Assembly: GCA_029747585.1 (NCBI GenBank)
Contig: JAPEVF010000396.1
Span: forward strand, 1 to 41,349
Direction of reading: 5' to 3'
DNA length: 41,349 nucleotides
Source of the DNA: Pleurotus djamor
Lineage: Eukaryota > Basidiomycota > Agaricomycetes > Agaricales > Pleurotaceae
Shown piece after piece: positions 1-12,600 of this stretch. The notes under the pieces were generated by a model. The model had not been told where the DNA came from. It did no database searches and saw only the letters and a list, made by a program, of their open reading frames with translations. Made by a program: the position numbers and the translations under genes. Position 1 is the first letter of the stretch; the number at the start of each line of letters is the position of its first letter.

Positions 1-676
1 TGAGTGCAAGGCTGTTTGCTCTGGAGACTGCGCTAATTCTCCAAGCAGCTCCAACTTGTGCTGAAAGTTCATTATCCTGAAAACTATCCCGACGTCTACC
101 AGACCTGTCGCTTGAACCTACAGAGGGTGATTTCGACGACGATGAACTCAATACACTAACCAGTGGACTACAGTCTGTCGTAGGTCCCCTTTGTATTGCC
201 AGTTGACAAACTTCAGAGCCGTTGTCCCGCCAATGAGAAGACCAGTGTCCGCCTGTAAAACACGGAACCGTGGAATGTGTTCGACAGGGATGNAAAGTGG
301 ATAGTGTTCGAGTGATATCGCGATGTTTCTTTGAGTAGGAGTCGANNNTGACGGAGTAGATGAATCGGCAAGTTTGAGAAAAGAGAGNCAAGATCGGAAA
401 GAGTGAAGTCCTTGAGAAGCACAGCCTGTGAGCCAGCACCGATCCCGTCGAGGAACGTGAGGAAGCTGTTCATTGGAATTCCTTTGACGATGTTATGCGG
501 TGCCTGTACATAAACGATGAGATGTTTGTTGAACCTATGAGTGAAAGGATGCGACAAACTAGAATTTTGGCCCGCGATTCAGGATCCATAATCTTCTGCG
601 AAAAGGACTATCATTAACGCATCTACATAGTGTAGGAAGGATGAAAACTTACAGCGTCGTCTGCTGAGACATCCAT
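1..676 (-). CDS. F-box/nucleotidyltransferase-like family member, copy 1 (5' part; truncated by window edge)
   Basis: The start ATG is at 674-676. Exon 1 (653-676) ends in a GTAAGT donor, and exon 2 begins at 595 after a CGCAG acceptor. Downstream the protein reads as a helical F-box-like stretch (TLSDL, then SQTCRFIYSV and DSYSKKHRDI), followed by the family hallmark FRVLQADTGLLIGG at about 280-220. Following this needs frame changes at the N positions 388, 346-348 and 293, so homopolymer miscalls are likely. Beyond the GG motif the expected acidic D-L-E/D-L strand is not clear, and the frame hits stops, so this copy may be decayed or contain an unrecognised intron. It lies head-to-tail with copy 2 (998-2364). 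The family is recognised by comparison with the other three copies here; the biochemical function is unknown. Confidence 0.55.
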
Positions 677-997
677 GTTCCAAGCCCACTCTGTTGATTC
701 GATGTGTGTCTTATACCGACTAGAAGAACATCATTTTCTCCGACCGAGTTACACGCATCCGGAATCTGGGTTTGGTCGCACAAACAAAAGACATGCATCA
801 CTCAGTACAGCCCTTGGCTCGAAGTCCCTTTCACACGCATACGGAAGAGTGAATTAAAATGGATTAAACCCTGGCAGTCACAACTAAGATTGGCGCCGAT
901 CTCGATCTCCGGTAATCAAGGACTGATAATGAAGTCCGAGTTACTTGGTCGCCCAATATGGCAGTACATGTGTTGATGGGACGTAATTTCTAAGCAT

Positions 998-2364
998 CTA
1001 CTGGGTATTGCGACTGGTGAATTTTTCCTTCCGAAGATCATCGTATCCTTTCCGTCTAAACAAGGAATATGAGTGAATACACACGGAAATAAAAAAAAAA
1101 CACTCTCACTCAAGACAAGTCATGACCGCATGTCCCGTCAAGTCGCCATGAAAAGTCAAATCGAACGCGGAAGAGCGGAATTCATCGTCGACACTGTTGG
1201 CAATATTTTGCGCCAACGTAATCATTGAGATGCAAGCAATATTCCCGTCTTGGATGGAACGACGACCAGGCTTGAACGCCCCAAGAGTACAGGCTTCAAC
1301 CGCGTTTGATACCATTGAGACCCCATAGGATGTATACTTCGAGCGAACGCTGTCTTGACATACGATGGGGCTCTGGATAGCGAGACCCAAACGCCCGAAA
1401 ACAGTCTCTCGAGGGAATAACGAGAAACACATGTTTGCGGTGATGATATTCATCAAAAAAGCTATACGCAACATGAAAATTCACTCAGTAACGATAAACT
1501 GAAGAACTCACTTGAATGAAACGCCGTAACCAAAGTTGGCAAAGAGCAGACATATACAACGAGGTCAATATCCGTGCCTAAAGGCCCTTTGTACGGAATG
1601 ACAGCGTGGACGTGTTTGGTTTGATGACGGGTAGGATCTTGTCCGTAAGCCAGTCCGTCGTCACGAACAAGGTAAGGCGGACGTTTCTCTTCGACAGGCG
1701 TGGCGACAAGTCTTGCATCCGAAGAATCGACGGCGGCACTTTGCATCACAGAGTCGAATGTACCCCTCTCCCCGGTAGGCGTCACAACGAAACAGTCGAG
1801 ACAGTTAAGACCAGACGCAGCGGTCGAGGCGAAATTGAAAGGGACATATAACTCGAGTTTGTGGCCTATATCCGATATCATGTTCAAGAAAGCGAAAGCC
1901 GAGAAACCAGATATGACCATGCCAGACATTCCTTGGAGAGACCGAAAAGCGTCGATTTTGTGGGGAGGGAAATGCGATCGTAGGCATCGGTGGTGGGACC
2001 AAATGTATGATTGGAGTTCGATTAATCCAGTAGAGACCCCCATGTTCTGCGCCGGAAATCTACCGTTACGGGCAACATGAGATGAAATGATGATGAGCCG
2101 ATATTGAAGAAAGTGACTAATTGAAAACGGCACTCACTGGGCACCCAATTCGAGTCCACCAGGGGGCGTTGGGACGAATGCATCCGGAAAGGCGTTCACG
2201 CCTACTTGATGATTGTGTTGGAGGCACATCGGGAACGTATTGAGCACTGGGACGCGTACGAAGCTTGAAGAAGTGTGCTGGGGTGGATTTTGATACATTG
2301 ACGTTACACGCCTTTTTGTAGCGTCAGAAACCTCAGTCCGAAACGACCATCCAAGACACAACAT
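998..2364 (-). CDS. F-box/nucleotidyltransferase-like family member, copy 2
   Basis: Four exons are proposed: 2138-2364, 1512-2059, 1110-1461 and 998-1055. All have GT..AG introns and the spliced length is a multiple of three (about 394 codons). The central part carries FRSLQGMSGMVISG, then KLELYV, which aligns with FRQLQAETGMLIGG and DLELFV of copy 4. The segment after the third exon junction reads FLMNIITA and LFPRET, the second family hallmark, followed by CQDSVRSKYTSYG. The intron 1462-1511 interrupts the codon before the hallmark in phase 1, exactly as in copies 3 and 4. The catalytic-type acidic residue is replaced (HKLEL where copy 4 has TDLEL). No F-box is obvious in the N-terminal 100 residues, so exon 1 and the start are the weakest part. 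No signal peptide or membrane segment is seen. Confidence 0.6.
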
Positions 2365-2999
2365 ATTATCGCGAGAAGATCCAGGCTCGCATAACAAAGT
2401 ATTCGGTTTTTTGCCGTCATTGCAGGCTCCAGGGTAGCGTAAACAAAAAACAATCCTTCCATGACCCTAAGGCATGACAAGGTTTGGCGTTGCGGGTCAA
2501 CGTCGGGTTTGAAGCGCCTCCTCCCATCGGTTAGGTACCGGGTAACTCATGGCTCGAATTCGGAAGCACTATCCCGTCATGTAATTTTTACGGAATTCCA
2601 AGATGGGACACAAGCGAATTTGATGTGCGGAGAGCGCCCATGAACCGCTAGACTATGTCTGATCCTCATAGATCCTTACTCCTAGTGGAAAGATATCAGA
2701 AAGTATATATTGCTTAGTTCGCGCAATCGTCTAACAAGACCGATAAAAACAGGAATTTAACGGGAAATCTAAGGAAAACTCAACAAAGCGCAGACGGGAG
2801 GAAATTTGACCAAACGATGAATTGAAAAATCTAAGTCTAAGATAAGATAGCGCTGGAATGTCTGCGAACGGACATTCAGGCTTGGCAAGGATCTAAGGAA
2901 AACTCAACAAAGCGCAGACGGGAGGAAATTTGACCAAACGATGAATCGAAAAATCTAAGTCTAAGATAAGATAGCGCTGGAATGTCTGCGAACAGACAC
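2365..2999. other. Intergenic stretch with tandem duplication
   Basis: No convincing gene is seen. The right half is occupied by a 124-bp direct repeat (2767-3014) whose second unit contains the stop codon of the neighbouring minus-strand gene. Confidence 0.6.
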
Positions 3000-3014
3000 T
3001 CAGGCTTGGCAAGG
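2767..3014. repeat. Tandem duplication, 2 x 124 bp
   Basis: Unit 1 is 2767-2890 and unit 2 is 2891-3014. They abut exactly and differ at only three positions, all transitions (t/c, g/a, t/c). The second unit holds the last codons and the stop (3000-3002) of the 12-exon gene on the minus strand; the first unit therefore duplicates that gene's terminal codons and its 3' flank. The near identity indicates a recent event or a sequence kept similar. Confidence 0.95.
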
Positions 3015-5219
3015 CTTCTGTTTCTTGGCTGGACGGAAATCGTCCAAGTCATCGAACTTCTCCAGGATCCTTTCTTTCGCTCTGACTTCCAGAGGTAAAG
3101 TAGGTACCTGGCGAGGCTCCATCACCTCAGGTGATTCTGCAATCACCGAGAGTTTGTGCATTCTGACTTGATAATACTATAATTCTTGTTGAGAGCGTGA
3201 TCAAAAAGACGAATGACTACTAACCTTCTTCTTATCTTTTACGTAGCATTCCAGAGACACTTGCACTGAGACTAGCGTACCCGGTCGCAGCTTGTCGTAT
3301 GCCTCCCAAGGTGGTATCAAGTTATTATCAATGTCGTAGAACTCTTGTTGAGCTAACTTTGCTTTGCGTAGCTGAAAGTAAGNCCCCCCCAAAGTCTGGT
3401 AACAATGTAGGATCATATAAGGCTTTCGAACGGATTGCAGCCCCTGTAACAAAATGAGTCACTTGATCTCTTGCTAACGACGCGAAAACAAACCAGCGGG
3501 ATAGACTACCGACTTGCGGGTATCTTGACTGCCAAGTTGTCGCACAACCCTTGTATCCCTAAGGTTGGACGCATTCACAGGTACCTGTAACAGCTCAGAA
3601 CAAGCACGTCGAAGTAACCCAAACCACTGACCACATAAATTCGCGGGGTAGACACAGCGATAGCGTTGATGTAACCCTCTTTCCCCTCAGTAGAACGAGT
3701 CCACGGGAAGCTTTCTTCACCCTAAACAAATCATCAAGACAGTCCGTTTCTCAATCTAGTCAACAGAAATACCTCTTTTACCAACGCCTCCGCGCTTCCC
3801 ATAATCTCTTCTAGTAAGGAAACCTGTTTCATGAACAGTTCCTGGATTGCGGGAGGCGCGACGGAAGGGGCGCAAAGCATTAAAATATTCTTGATCGCGT
3901 TCTCGTCACGAATGAACTTGAAATTCTGATCACGATGCTAGTTAGTTGATCGTGACACTAGCCCGGATAAACAAGAGAAACTAACCTCGGCGCCGCCTAC
4001 TGAAAAATGGTTCCCTTTGGCTGACATTCTGGTTCCTTGCATCGATGTCGCAATTTCGCCAAAACACGAAAACACAGCTACGGAGCCGTCTTTCCTAACG
4101 CATACAATTGCAGAATCTGAAGCAGACACAGTCTTGAAGTCGCGATTCAACTCTGCAGTTGCCAACATCTTAGGCCTGTGTTCTTCAGAGACCTTCCCAT
4201 TGAGGATCTTGTGGTATAGATGGTTATATACACCATCTGGTAAGCACAACCATCAGCTTACAAAAGCAAAAAAGACATGGAAAGAGTTGACTTACCATCG
4301 TAGAACCGTTCACGGTACAGCAGAGGCTGATCGGGGTACATAGCCAAGACCTGATCCGCCAGCATGGCGCGAAACGGGGTCACGTTGAGGTATAACTCGA
4401 CATCGGTTGCTTTGATTGGGAGCGATGTCTGCGACGAATTGATTTTCTTGGAATCAGTCATGGGTTGCCCAGTACCAACACCCTGCCCGTCATCATGGAC
4501 CTTGAAGGGAAAGTCAGACTGATTTCAAACACGAAACACAATCGTACCTTTTTGACAGACAACTGCGCGTCCTTTTCATTGAGGAAAATCTCCAAGACTT
4601 CCTGCGAGACATTAGGACCATTAGCACATATTAAATGCGCGACACCTACAATGGTCGGAGCAATGGGACTAATCTGGCCCTCTTGTGTAGTATCTACCGC
4701 CTATTACAACTTGCGTCAACATCATTTCCATCGAAGGAAGACGAGAGAAGTACAACCTTCACTTGAGACAGCGCGTTGTCACCTGGGACAGTTACGCCGG
4801 TCTGACAGCGTATATGAGTAAGGTCATTGTCACGTAAACGAGAATGACATACCTCCTCTGGAACGTCTTGTCCAGTATTAATATGGGGTACCACACCATC
4901 GCAAGGTTGCTGCAAGGCATCGGACACAACATTATTATTGCCATTGCTGCGGCGTGCATTTTTCGGAACACGATCTTGAACGCCAGTGTTACTGAGTCTA
5001 TTATCAGGGACCTAAAAGAAATGAGACAAACAACTACCACCCCAAAGGTGAGAAACGTACCAGACTCGCAAAACCTTGGTAACGAGACGGCGAAGTAATA
5101 GTACCAGCAGTAACACTTCCAGAAGTTGAGTCGTAGACTTGTTGGTCATTCGTGCCAATTGTCGTGTCGTTAGACTGACTTTGGGTAGACGACACCGATT
5201 TTCTGGGAGCTCGGGGCAT
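3000..5219 (-). CDS. Uncharacterised 12-exon protein, about 560 aa
   Basis: One continuous protein can be assembled from 12 exons: 5061-5219, 4853-5011, 4763-4801, 4548-4700, 4296-4500, 3986-4236, 3773-3925, 3632-3721, 3494-3584, about 3384-3443, 3225-3371 and 3000-3176. Introns are 46-63 bases and phases match at every junction except around N3383, where intron 10 is damaged. The N-terminus (MPRAPRKSVSSTQSQS) is Ser/Thr/Gln-rich and probably disordered. The middle has IVGVAHLICANG and CVRKDGSVAVFSCFGEI. The C-terminal half has ALYDPTLLPDFG, LRKAKLAQQEFYD and IPPWEAYDKLRPGTLV, ending in DLDDFRPAKKQK, a basic tail that could be a nuclear signal. No catalytic motif is recognised. I recall similar multicopy hypothetical proteins in Agaricomycetes, but assign no function. 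The start is the first ATG of the open exon. Confidence 0.75.
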
Positions 5220-5655
5220 GATGGAGGGCAGAACACACCAGTTTCGCGAGTATTTAAGCAACCAATACGACTCGGTTCATGAGCGGCACCGCACAAGAGA
5301 ACGTCACTTCTGTCACCGAAGAAATCTCCTTGCGCCAAAACTCGAATGGGAAGGATATGATGAAACAATGAACATGACGTGCAATCCAAACAGTTTCACG
5401 GACATTAAAATGAAATTTTATCGAATGCTGGATTATCGGGGTCAACGTGGGTACTAGAATACTCTCGGAGAACTTGCGAACGGGATCAAAGACAAACATC
5501 CAAGAAAATCGCATAATCTTTATCCACGGGTTGAGGTATCACATCACTCTCTGTCAACTTTATGGAGTTGTCAAATGCTACATGGTTTGAATGTCTCTAT
5601 CTCATACATGAAGAAGACTGCTAGCACACCAATAGATAGTCATCAAAGATATTGC
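5220..5655. other. Intergenic between Helitron 3' end and 12-exon gene
   Basis: This stretch should contain the promoter of the minus-strand gene that starts at 5219 and the 3' terminus of the Helitron. I looked on the minus strand for a hairpin followed by CTRR and T and found no convincing one, so the element boundary is not placed. Confidence 0.4.
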
Positions 5656-8600
5656 CTAATCAGAAGGACGCGGACGCTTCCCGTGGTCATTAAGATCAGT
5701 ACCAGAGGAGAGTTTTAATGCCTGTAATGCTTTCCGTGCATTTCGAATCTCAACGGGATCTCCGTACCTGCAAATAGTCTCCAAACACAAGATACGAAGT
5801 CTGTCAGCCTCAATCCTCCTATCTTGCGACGGTCTGCACCGGATTTTGTTTAAGCCAAAAGGGCGAAGGAGGAGGAGTCCGTCCAGCGACTTGACGCGAG
5901 ACAACATGACGTAAACACTCTCAATGCCTCTGCATGATTCAATGTCGACGATGACATTTGTGAGCGTCATACCCTCCGCTTTATGGGCGGTGAAAGCAAA
6001 ACCAGGCATGACACAGAGTTGCTTGCGCTTAAACGTCCTTTTGCGGCGGCTGTACCGATCAACAAAGGTAAAGTAAGCATCATCTTGCAGAACGGGTGCT
6101 TCACCTTCTTCCAAACCAGGAAATTTGAATTTGGAATCAGGAAGGAGCACAGTGCATGAAATAGCGACACGTTCGTTGAACTGATTGGTCTCATACCGGA
6201 TTTGCCGTAGCGTCCCAATACTACCGTTTGCGATACCCAGTTCCACAGCGTAATTTTGGGTGATCATTACGGGCATGCCTTCAACAAGAGGTAGTTTGCC
6301 CATCCGCTGACGCGAACGTCCAGAATCAACACAACTGAGGCGGCGGCGTAGTTTTTCAGTCACGATTGGCTGGCCATCGCAAGTATCTTCCGAATGGTAC
6401 CAGTGAAACGGTTTGTCGTGTTTGACTGCATACGCAGAAGCAAGAGCAGTGTTCAAACCGTCCTTCATGTCATTGGAATAAACGATGACTGGAGTGTTCA
6501 TCCACCGATCAGAGTCCCAGTCGGGTTTGACCTTCGTAATGAGACGATCATTCAAGCGCTGATGGTCTTCTTCGGTGCACTTCCCGTCCCGTACCCGGTT
6601 AAGGAGAGAAATGAAATACGCATTCTCTGCGCCTGCCTGTCTCATCACCTCCGTCAATTCCACGACACAGTCAACTTGTAGCCACAAATTCCTCCCAAGC
6701 AACAGTGCGTCGTTGGCCTTCATTGAAGCACATCTTTTCGAATCGAACTGGGTGAAGAGGGCTAGTTGTTTGACAGGCGGTAATTGAGCAAAATCGCCAC
6801 AGAATATGATATTTATTCCACCAAAAGCAGCCTGAGAGCCTTTCGCTATCATGAGAGCTTCACTGATGTCATGCAATAAACCGCAGCCGACCATGGAGAC
6901 TTCATCAATCAACAAATACTCGATTTCCTCCCATTTCGCCATCAACTTCCGGAGAGACTTTGCAGCATGCTTGTCTTTACCACCATCCTTCCTAGCTTCG
7001 GTCTTCAAGTTAAGCATGGAATGTAGAGTTCCGCCCCCAATATGCATCGCAGCAACACCAGTGAATGCACCAATCGTAAATCGATGCGACTGACCGCGAC
7101 GGTCAAAGAATTCGGTTAGAGCATGTATCACACGCGATTTTCCCGTGCCCCCAAACCCCATGAGATACATCTTCAATTGTGACGAATCGGGTTGTAAGGA
7201 GTGGTTGGTCACGATACGGAAAGCGCGACGTTGTTCTTTATTAAGAGTATATTCCTGTTCTACGGCAGAAATCATCTCTTCCCCAGTTGTCGGAAAATTA
7301 CGACTCCCTTCAACAATAGTTGCAGAGTCGTTGGGAAGTAAAGTGCTGTTTTGCACGCGAGCTATAGACGCCTGAAAGTCAGAGGCGGGTTGGACGTTGG
7401 TTGCTGGAACCACTGTAGACGGATTTGCAAGATCTTTGTAGCCTTTCTTCCAACGGGATTCTACAGCACGACTAGTTCGTTCAGGCAGCCCATCCAAGGA
7501 AACGACATTCGGAGAGTCTTCAAGGGAGGGTTGATCAAATGGCAGGTTTCTCATTGTATCAACCAGACCAGAGTCAACTGCTGATAGAAGTGATTCGGTC
7601 ACTCCAATACGATTCCTAGACAAGATCTCTTCACGGGCGCGATCAACGCTTTCGATGTGTTCTAACATTTCTTCTTCGTCAAGTACGGTCTCCACGTTTG
7701 CGTCGTCTGTTGAAGATATGCCACCGGCCCGGGCAGAGAATACGACTTTACGAGCTTTACGTGCAGCATCGTAATGGTCATCTCTACTGTCTCGGCATTC
7801 ATGGAGTAGTTGCATGTTGTTTATGACAAACAGAGCATGCTGAGGAATAGTCCGAAGATAGACATTGTACGCTTCCTGCCAGGATTCTGAGCTAGACTTG
7901 AGGTCCGAAACCACGCGCCACGGCTTGAACAAAATGAGGGACACTTTCGCGTGACGTTCCGCTGTTTCCTGTCTATCTCTTCTCGGGAGACCAGGCCCAA
8001 CAAGAACTGGAACCCTGGACCGAGAAAGAACAGCAAATCCGTGGCTTTTTTGGTCGCGATGTCCCGAAACGAAAGAATGGAGTTTATGAGACAGAGGATT
8101 TTTGATACGCTCCTTGCGTAACTGCGCCATCATGTCCCATACAGAGAGATCCTCTAACGTAGGAGAACGGTGGACGTAATCTTCGACCTGAGCAGTGATC
8201 GGTGTCAGCACACCGTCGTCACCCACGTCAAATGCTAATTCTGGAGATTCATTCTGGAGAAAATTTTCAGGTATGTCCTGTGATCTCGCCAACATGTGAT
8301 CCACAAAGCGTTCGAAGGTCGTCCAATAAAGGTTCTTGAATTGATGGCTTGTGTAGTGATCTTCCAGACCAAGAAGTTGAGCCGCGACAAAGGGTGCGGA
8401 TATCTCCTGGCGTGAAATCATGGAACTCGCACATCTCTGCAACAGTTTCTTTGATTTAGTATACAAATCCATGTCACTGTCACAGAACTCCTCAATTCGG
8501 CGCACAGCGAGTTCCAATGCAGCGTAAGAAGTATAGCTTTTTTCATCCGGTTTTGTGATGTAATCCGTGATGTAGTATAGAGTTGCTTTTGCGGCTGCAC

Positions 8601-11600
8601 CAGATCCGATGAATTTGATATCCATATTGCATCGCGTAGCTTCCAGAATGGTCGGATTGTAGTCGTTTACTAATCCTTCCTGACATCGTAAAAGAACGAC
8701 ACCATCCTCATCAATGGATGAATTGGCCCTTTCTCGTTCAACGCCCAGACCAAATCGACAATCACGGACAGAACCAACACAATACTTATAACACGTATGA
8801 GAGTGCTTGTGATGTTGGCAGACCTTCACAACGTTATGGAAATCCTTTGTACGTGAACTTGGACATGTCGAAAGTCTAGGATACACCGTTCGAAGAGCCG
8901 ACGGATGGACATCGTCCGATGGAACGACTACTTCAGGAGGACTCGGCGTGCTATTGTGGATAATGTCTTCAAGATATCTGAGGAAATCCAATGCAAAAGC
9001 CTTGTCAGAAAGGAGCCTTTCTTTGATTTGATCGGGGTTCAACGCACCGTCAAGCCACACCAGCATATGACAATGAAGTGTACCGCGACCTTGCGTCTCG
9101 ACGCAACCATAATACGCATTGGTAAACCCCAGGACACCTCCAACGCTATGAAGGTCGTACCCATCAGGTCGATAACCCAGTAAACATCGGATAAACGCCT
9201 TCATGTACAAGTCNAAAAAATCTGGCACCAAGGCACGGATTTTTCGCAACAAGAAGTGCCTGTGTCCAATACGTTGGAATTTCGGAAGTCGGCATGTGAT
9301 CAATATCGATTTGGGAACCGGAAAGGAACTTGACGATAGGGTTATAAACGTCGGCAGGATTGAGGGTGACAAAGAAACTGGGCATCCCCTTCTCCAGCAT
9401 CAACGCCCGAATTTGGTTTCTCATCACAAGCTTGCCTGAAGGCGACCCTACAATAGATTTGTTAGTTACTTCAATACTGAAAACCAAAACAAAGTCAAAT
9501 GAACACACCTGGTACACCACTGATGACAGCATTAACCTCCTGCATCAACTTGTACACTCGCGACTCTTGGTCATTTGCGGGCACAAAAGACCCTCCTGCC
9601 TGCATTCGCTCGTAAATCTCATGGATAACGGCAGATGAAATTGACGTCAACTGTGCGGCAATGTCTTGGAAGGATGCCTGTTTGGTTCTCAGGCTGATGC
9701 GTAGAAGACTTTCACGTCGTTGTAGAATGTTGAACGCGGAAAACATGAAAACATGATGCTGCTGGAAGCGTTTGTCGAAGAGGTTCAACAGATGCTTTAC
9801 ATGAATCTTCATGCTTAACGAAGTAGATCTCGTTTTGTCTTCGAACCCACCCACCCCAAAAGGGAACAAAGAGGGAAACATCATGGGAAACATGGATGGA
9901 TTGTCAAAGCTGTTGACTGGAGTATGGCCGTAAGGAATGCGAATGAAATTTCCATGATTATCCTTCAAATGCTTCAACGCCGCTGCGCGTATAGCGTTTG
10001 GAGCAGCTACTGGATCCACCCCGTCAATGACAACGCTATCAAAAGGAATTGCTTCATTTGTTTCGGGAAGTGCTTCATTCGGTTCCATAGAACCATTGAG
10101 AGCAGATGACGACCTGGATGTAGCATGCGAAGCTCCAATCCGTTGTACATGGAAAGGAATGTAGCCAAGTCGGCTGACTTCACGAATCATTGAGAGGTCG
10201 ATCTCAATGTGCTGATACAAGAAATTATTCGACTTCAACCATTGGAGGGCTTTGAAGACTTTATCGCCTCGGACTGCCAGAGGCGCACTTCGCAACAGCG
10301 TCTCATCCGATGGTCCCATTGTTCCTACGAACATAACACATATGAACGATGCCATTTCAGCAAGAGACGGGGGAAGAATCTTGGCAATACTGCTTGCATC
10401 TTGCGGATAAACAATGATGTTCCCCTTGATGGCCTTCTGGTTGATTGGACTTGATCGGTTCCCGTCAATCTCACGAAGCTGGACAACCATGCACTTCGTG
10501 CGGCACAACGCAATCATGGCTTCTTCCACAACCGATAAATTCGATAGTTCGATAGGGACATCACCAACAAAAGTACCATTCGCCAAGGCGCATGCAGGCA
10601 GCTTTCCCTTTGATAGAGTCGATTGACATGGCATGCAAACATCAACAAAAACGGAGTTGAGTGTATCAGCAGATACGTCGTGAACCGCCAAGGGGTCAAT
10701 GAGGTACGGAGACAATAGGCCGTCCTTGATCATCCTTGGATACGACATATGGGAAGGTAAAGTAGGCCCATAATTGTGACCGTATCCAGAAAGAAGATGC
10801 AAGGGCAACTGGTCCGCACGAACTCGCATCAGGGCAGTCCTTCGCACATGTTCCGCACAAACTCCACATACAGCACTTGACATTGTCCTCGAGGAGGTTT
10901 CATCAAGAAAATTCGAGATGAGATCATCCTTCACTTGTTGATCCAGTAACACGGGCCACTGCCTGGGTTCGTTGTGTCTTGAGGCGCTATGATAAGGCTT
11001 GATCAACACAGCAACTCTCGGAGTATCATTGTCTAACAAGGAAATTTGATCAGCGATCAAGGCTGCAAGAGCTTTCCCGGACAAGTCAGGAGAACAAGAC
11101 ACCCCCATGACATCGCGGAGGAGCACAAGGTCCACGGGCTTAAGAGCCAAGAGTAACACCCTGTACATCTCTATTTTAAGAATGCTTTCGTCGGCTGGTA
11201 AGTCGTCAACACGATCAGACAGATCCGAATCATCTTCGTCTTCGGGGAGACCAACATGTGCAAGGCCATGTAAAGTCGCAGCACATCCAAGAGCTGATGT
11301 ATTTCGACGAAAGCATTCACCCTTGAGGATGTGCTCAATGAGCAATCTCTGGGTTTGACTGCGAGTCAAGGAGCGAGGAACGGTCATTCCATGCATACCC
11401 GTCATGGAACCTAGGATATCCTTCCTGGAATAATATGCTAGATGGATAGTGTCCTTGAGAGGATACAAGTTGGAAAAGGTTTTGACGAGTTTATCGCATT
11501 GGGCACGCAGCATCCGCCGGAGATCGCTGTACTCATGTCTCCAAATATTCGCCCCTCCATAGACCCCCTTCCACGCTACCCGAAGCTGGATGACGGAGAT

Positions 11601-12400
11601 ATCATCACGTCGAAGAAATATGTTGTAGGCCTCGTATGACATATGGAGGGAATTCTGGTACGTTCGTGAAAAACGGGCACAGGCAGAGTGTCGTTCGCCA
11701 TCTGTAGTATCAACCATACAAGCGGCCGACAACAAATGATGAAGAAGCTTCTCTTGACTTTCTTCGATGCCATCTGGAAGGTCCCTGATGCCATGGTAGA
11801 GCATGTGTGTATGAAGCACGAGTGCATTGTCGTGAAATGCATACAACAACGAGTCGGTTGTCGTCAACGCCATGGTTAGATGATCCATGTCATGTCGTAG
11901 GACATCCTGTAACATGGACACATCGCAATTGATGGGAAACGCATCAGACCCTGAGACAAGTCCTCGGGAGTTGGAAATCGGGTGATCTGAAAATCTGTCA
12001 GAACAAAAAGGTAACTAGGTACAAGGATATGAATCACCAGGTAAACTTCTTGAAGACAGAACACCAATGAACACCGCCATCCAGTCAGCACCGAGGACAA
12101 CGACGGGTTCTGTATTATCAACCACAAGGAAAGAAAGGTTGGTACTAAACGGTCCGCGATCTGTTGGGATCGTGATGCCCGTGTAGTCAGAATCTCCTGG
12201 TTTAAGATGCGGCAAGAACGTTCGCGCAACATGGAACGATAATGTCGACCGAGAGACTGAAAGATCAAAGCGGAAAGAAACAGGGATGTTGTGGATGTAC
12301 GCCGACATGGGGGCGGATATCNAAAAAAGTCGCAAGGATCAAACGAGGAAGATGGTACTTCGCTGGGACACATAGTTGACGGCGAGTTTTATACACACAA
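5640..12400 (-). mobile_element. Helitron DNA transposon (termini not resolved)
   Basis: The element is defined by its Rep-helicase gene. The 5' terminus should lie to the right of 12373 and the 3' terminus to the left of 5656. Neither the 5' TC nor the 3' hairpin-CTRR end could be fixed by eye, and Helitrons make no target duplication, so the limits given are minimal. Confidence 0.75.
5656..12373 (-). CDS. Helitron transposase (Rep-helicase), near complete
   Basis: Three exons: 12039-12373, 9509-11986 and 5656-9447, together about 2,200 codons. Exon 1 encodes a beta-rich domain ending in VVVLGADWM. Exon 2 has a DUF6570-like segment (KGKLPACALANG, GDVPIELSNLSVVEEAMIAL) and then the Helitron-like N domain (MFPSLFPFGVGG). 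Exon 3 encodes the HUH Rep endonuclease, with HCH near 9067-9075 (GRGTLHCHMLVWL) and the tyrosine motif YYITDYITK. It continues into a PIF1-family helicase with Walker A GFGGTGKSR, Walker B LLIDEVSMVG, FAFTAHKAEGMTL and VYVMLSRV. Rep nicks and transfers single-stranded DNA and the helicase unwinds it during rolling-circle-like transposition. The only frame breaks are at N9214 and N12322, beside A-runs, so the gene may be intact. The start ATG is at 12371-12373 and the stop at 5656-5658. Confidence 0.93.
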
Positions 12401-12600
12401 TACCATAGCTCAGTCTACAATTTCGAGGACGCAAGATGTTAAAAATTAGCCACAAGACAGATATGAAACGAGCGATAAAACGCGCGCCAGTACGTACACA
12501 TCGACCAAGAACTCAATGAAGCAACAATGAATGCTGGTACCTAATCTATCTCCGAGTCGNAAAATTAGTAAAATGAAAAGCAAAACCGGCCAAAGCTCAC

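Noticed and set aside
5540..5655. CTAGC on the minus strand as the Helitron 3' end
   Set aside because: No hairpin precedes it at the required distance and the following base is not the expected T.
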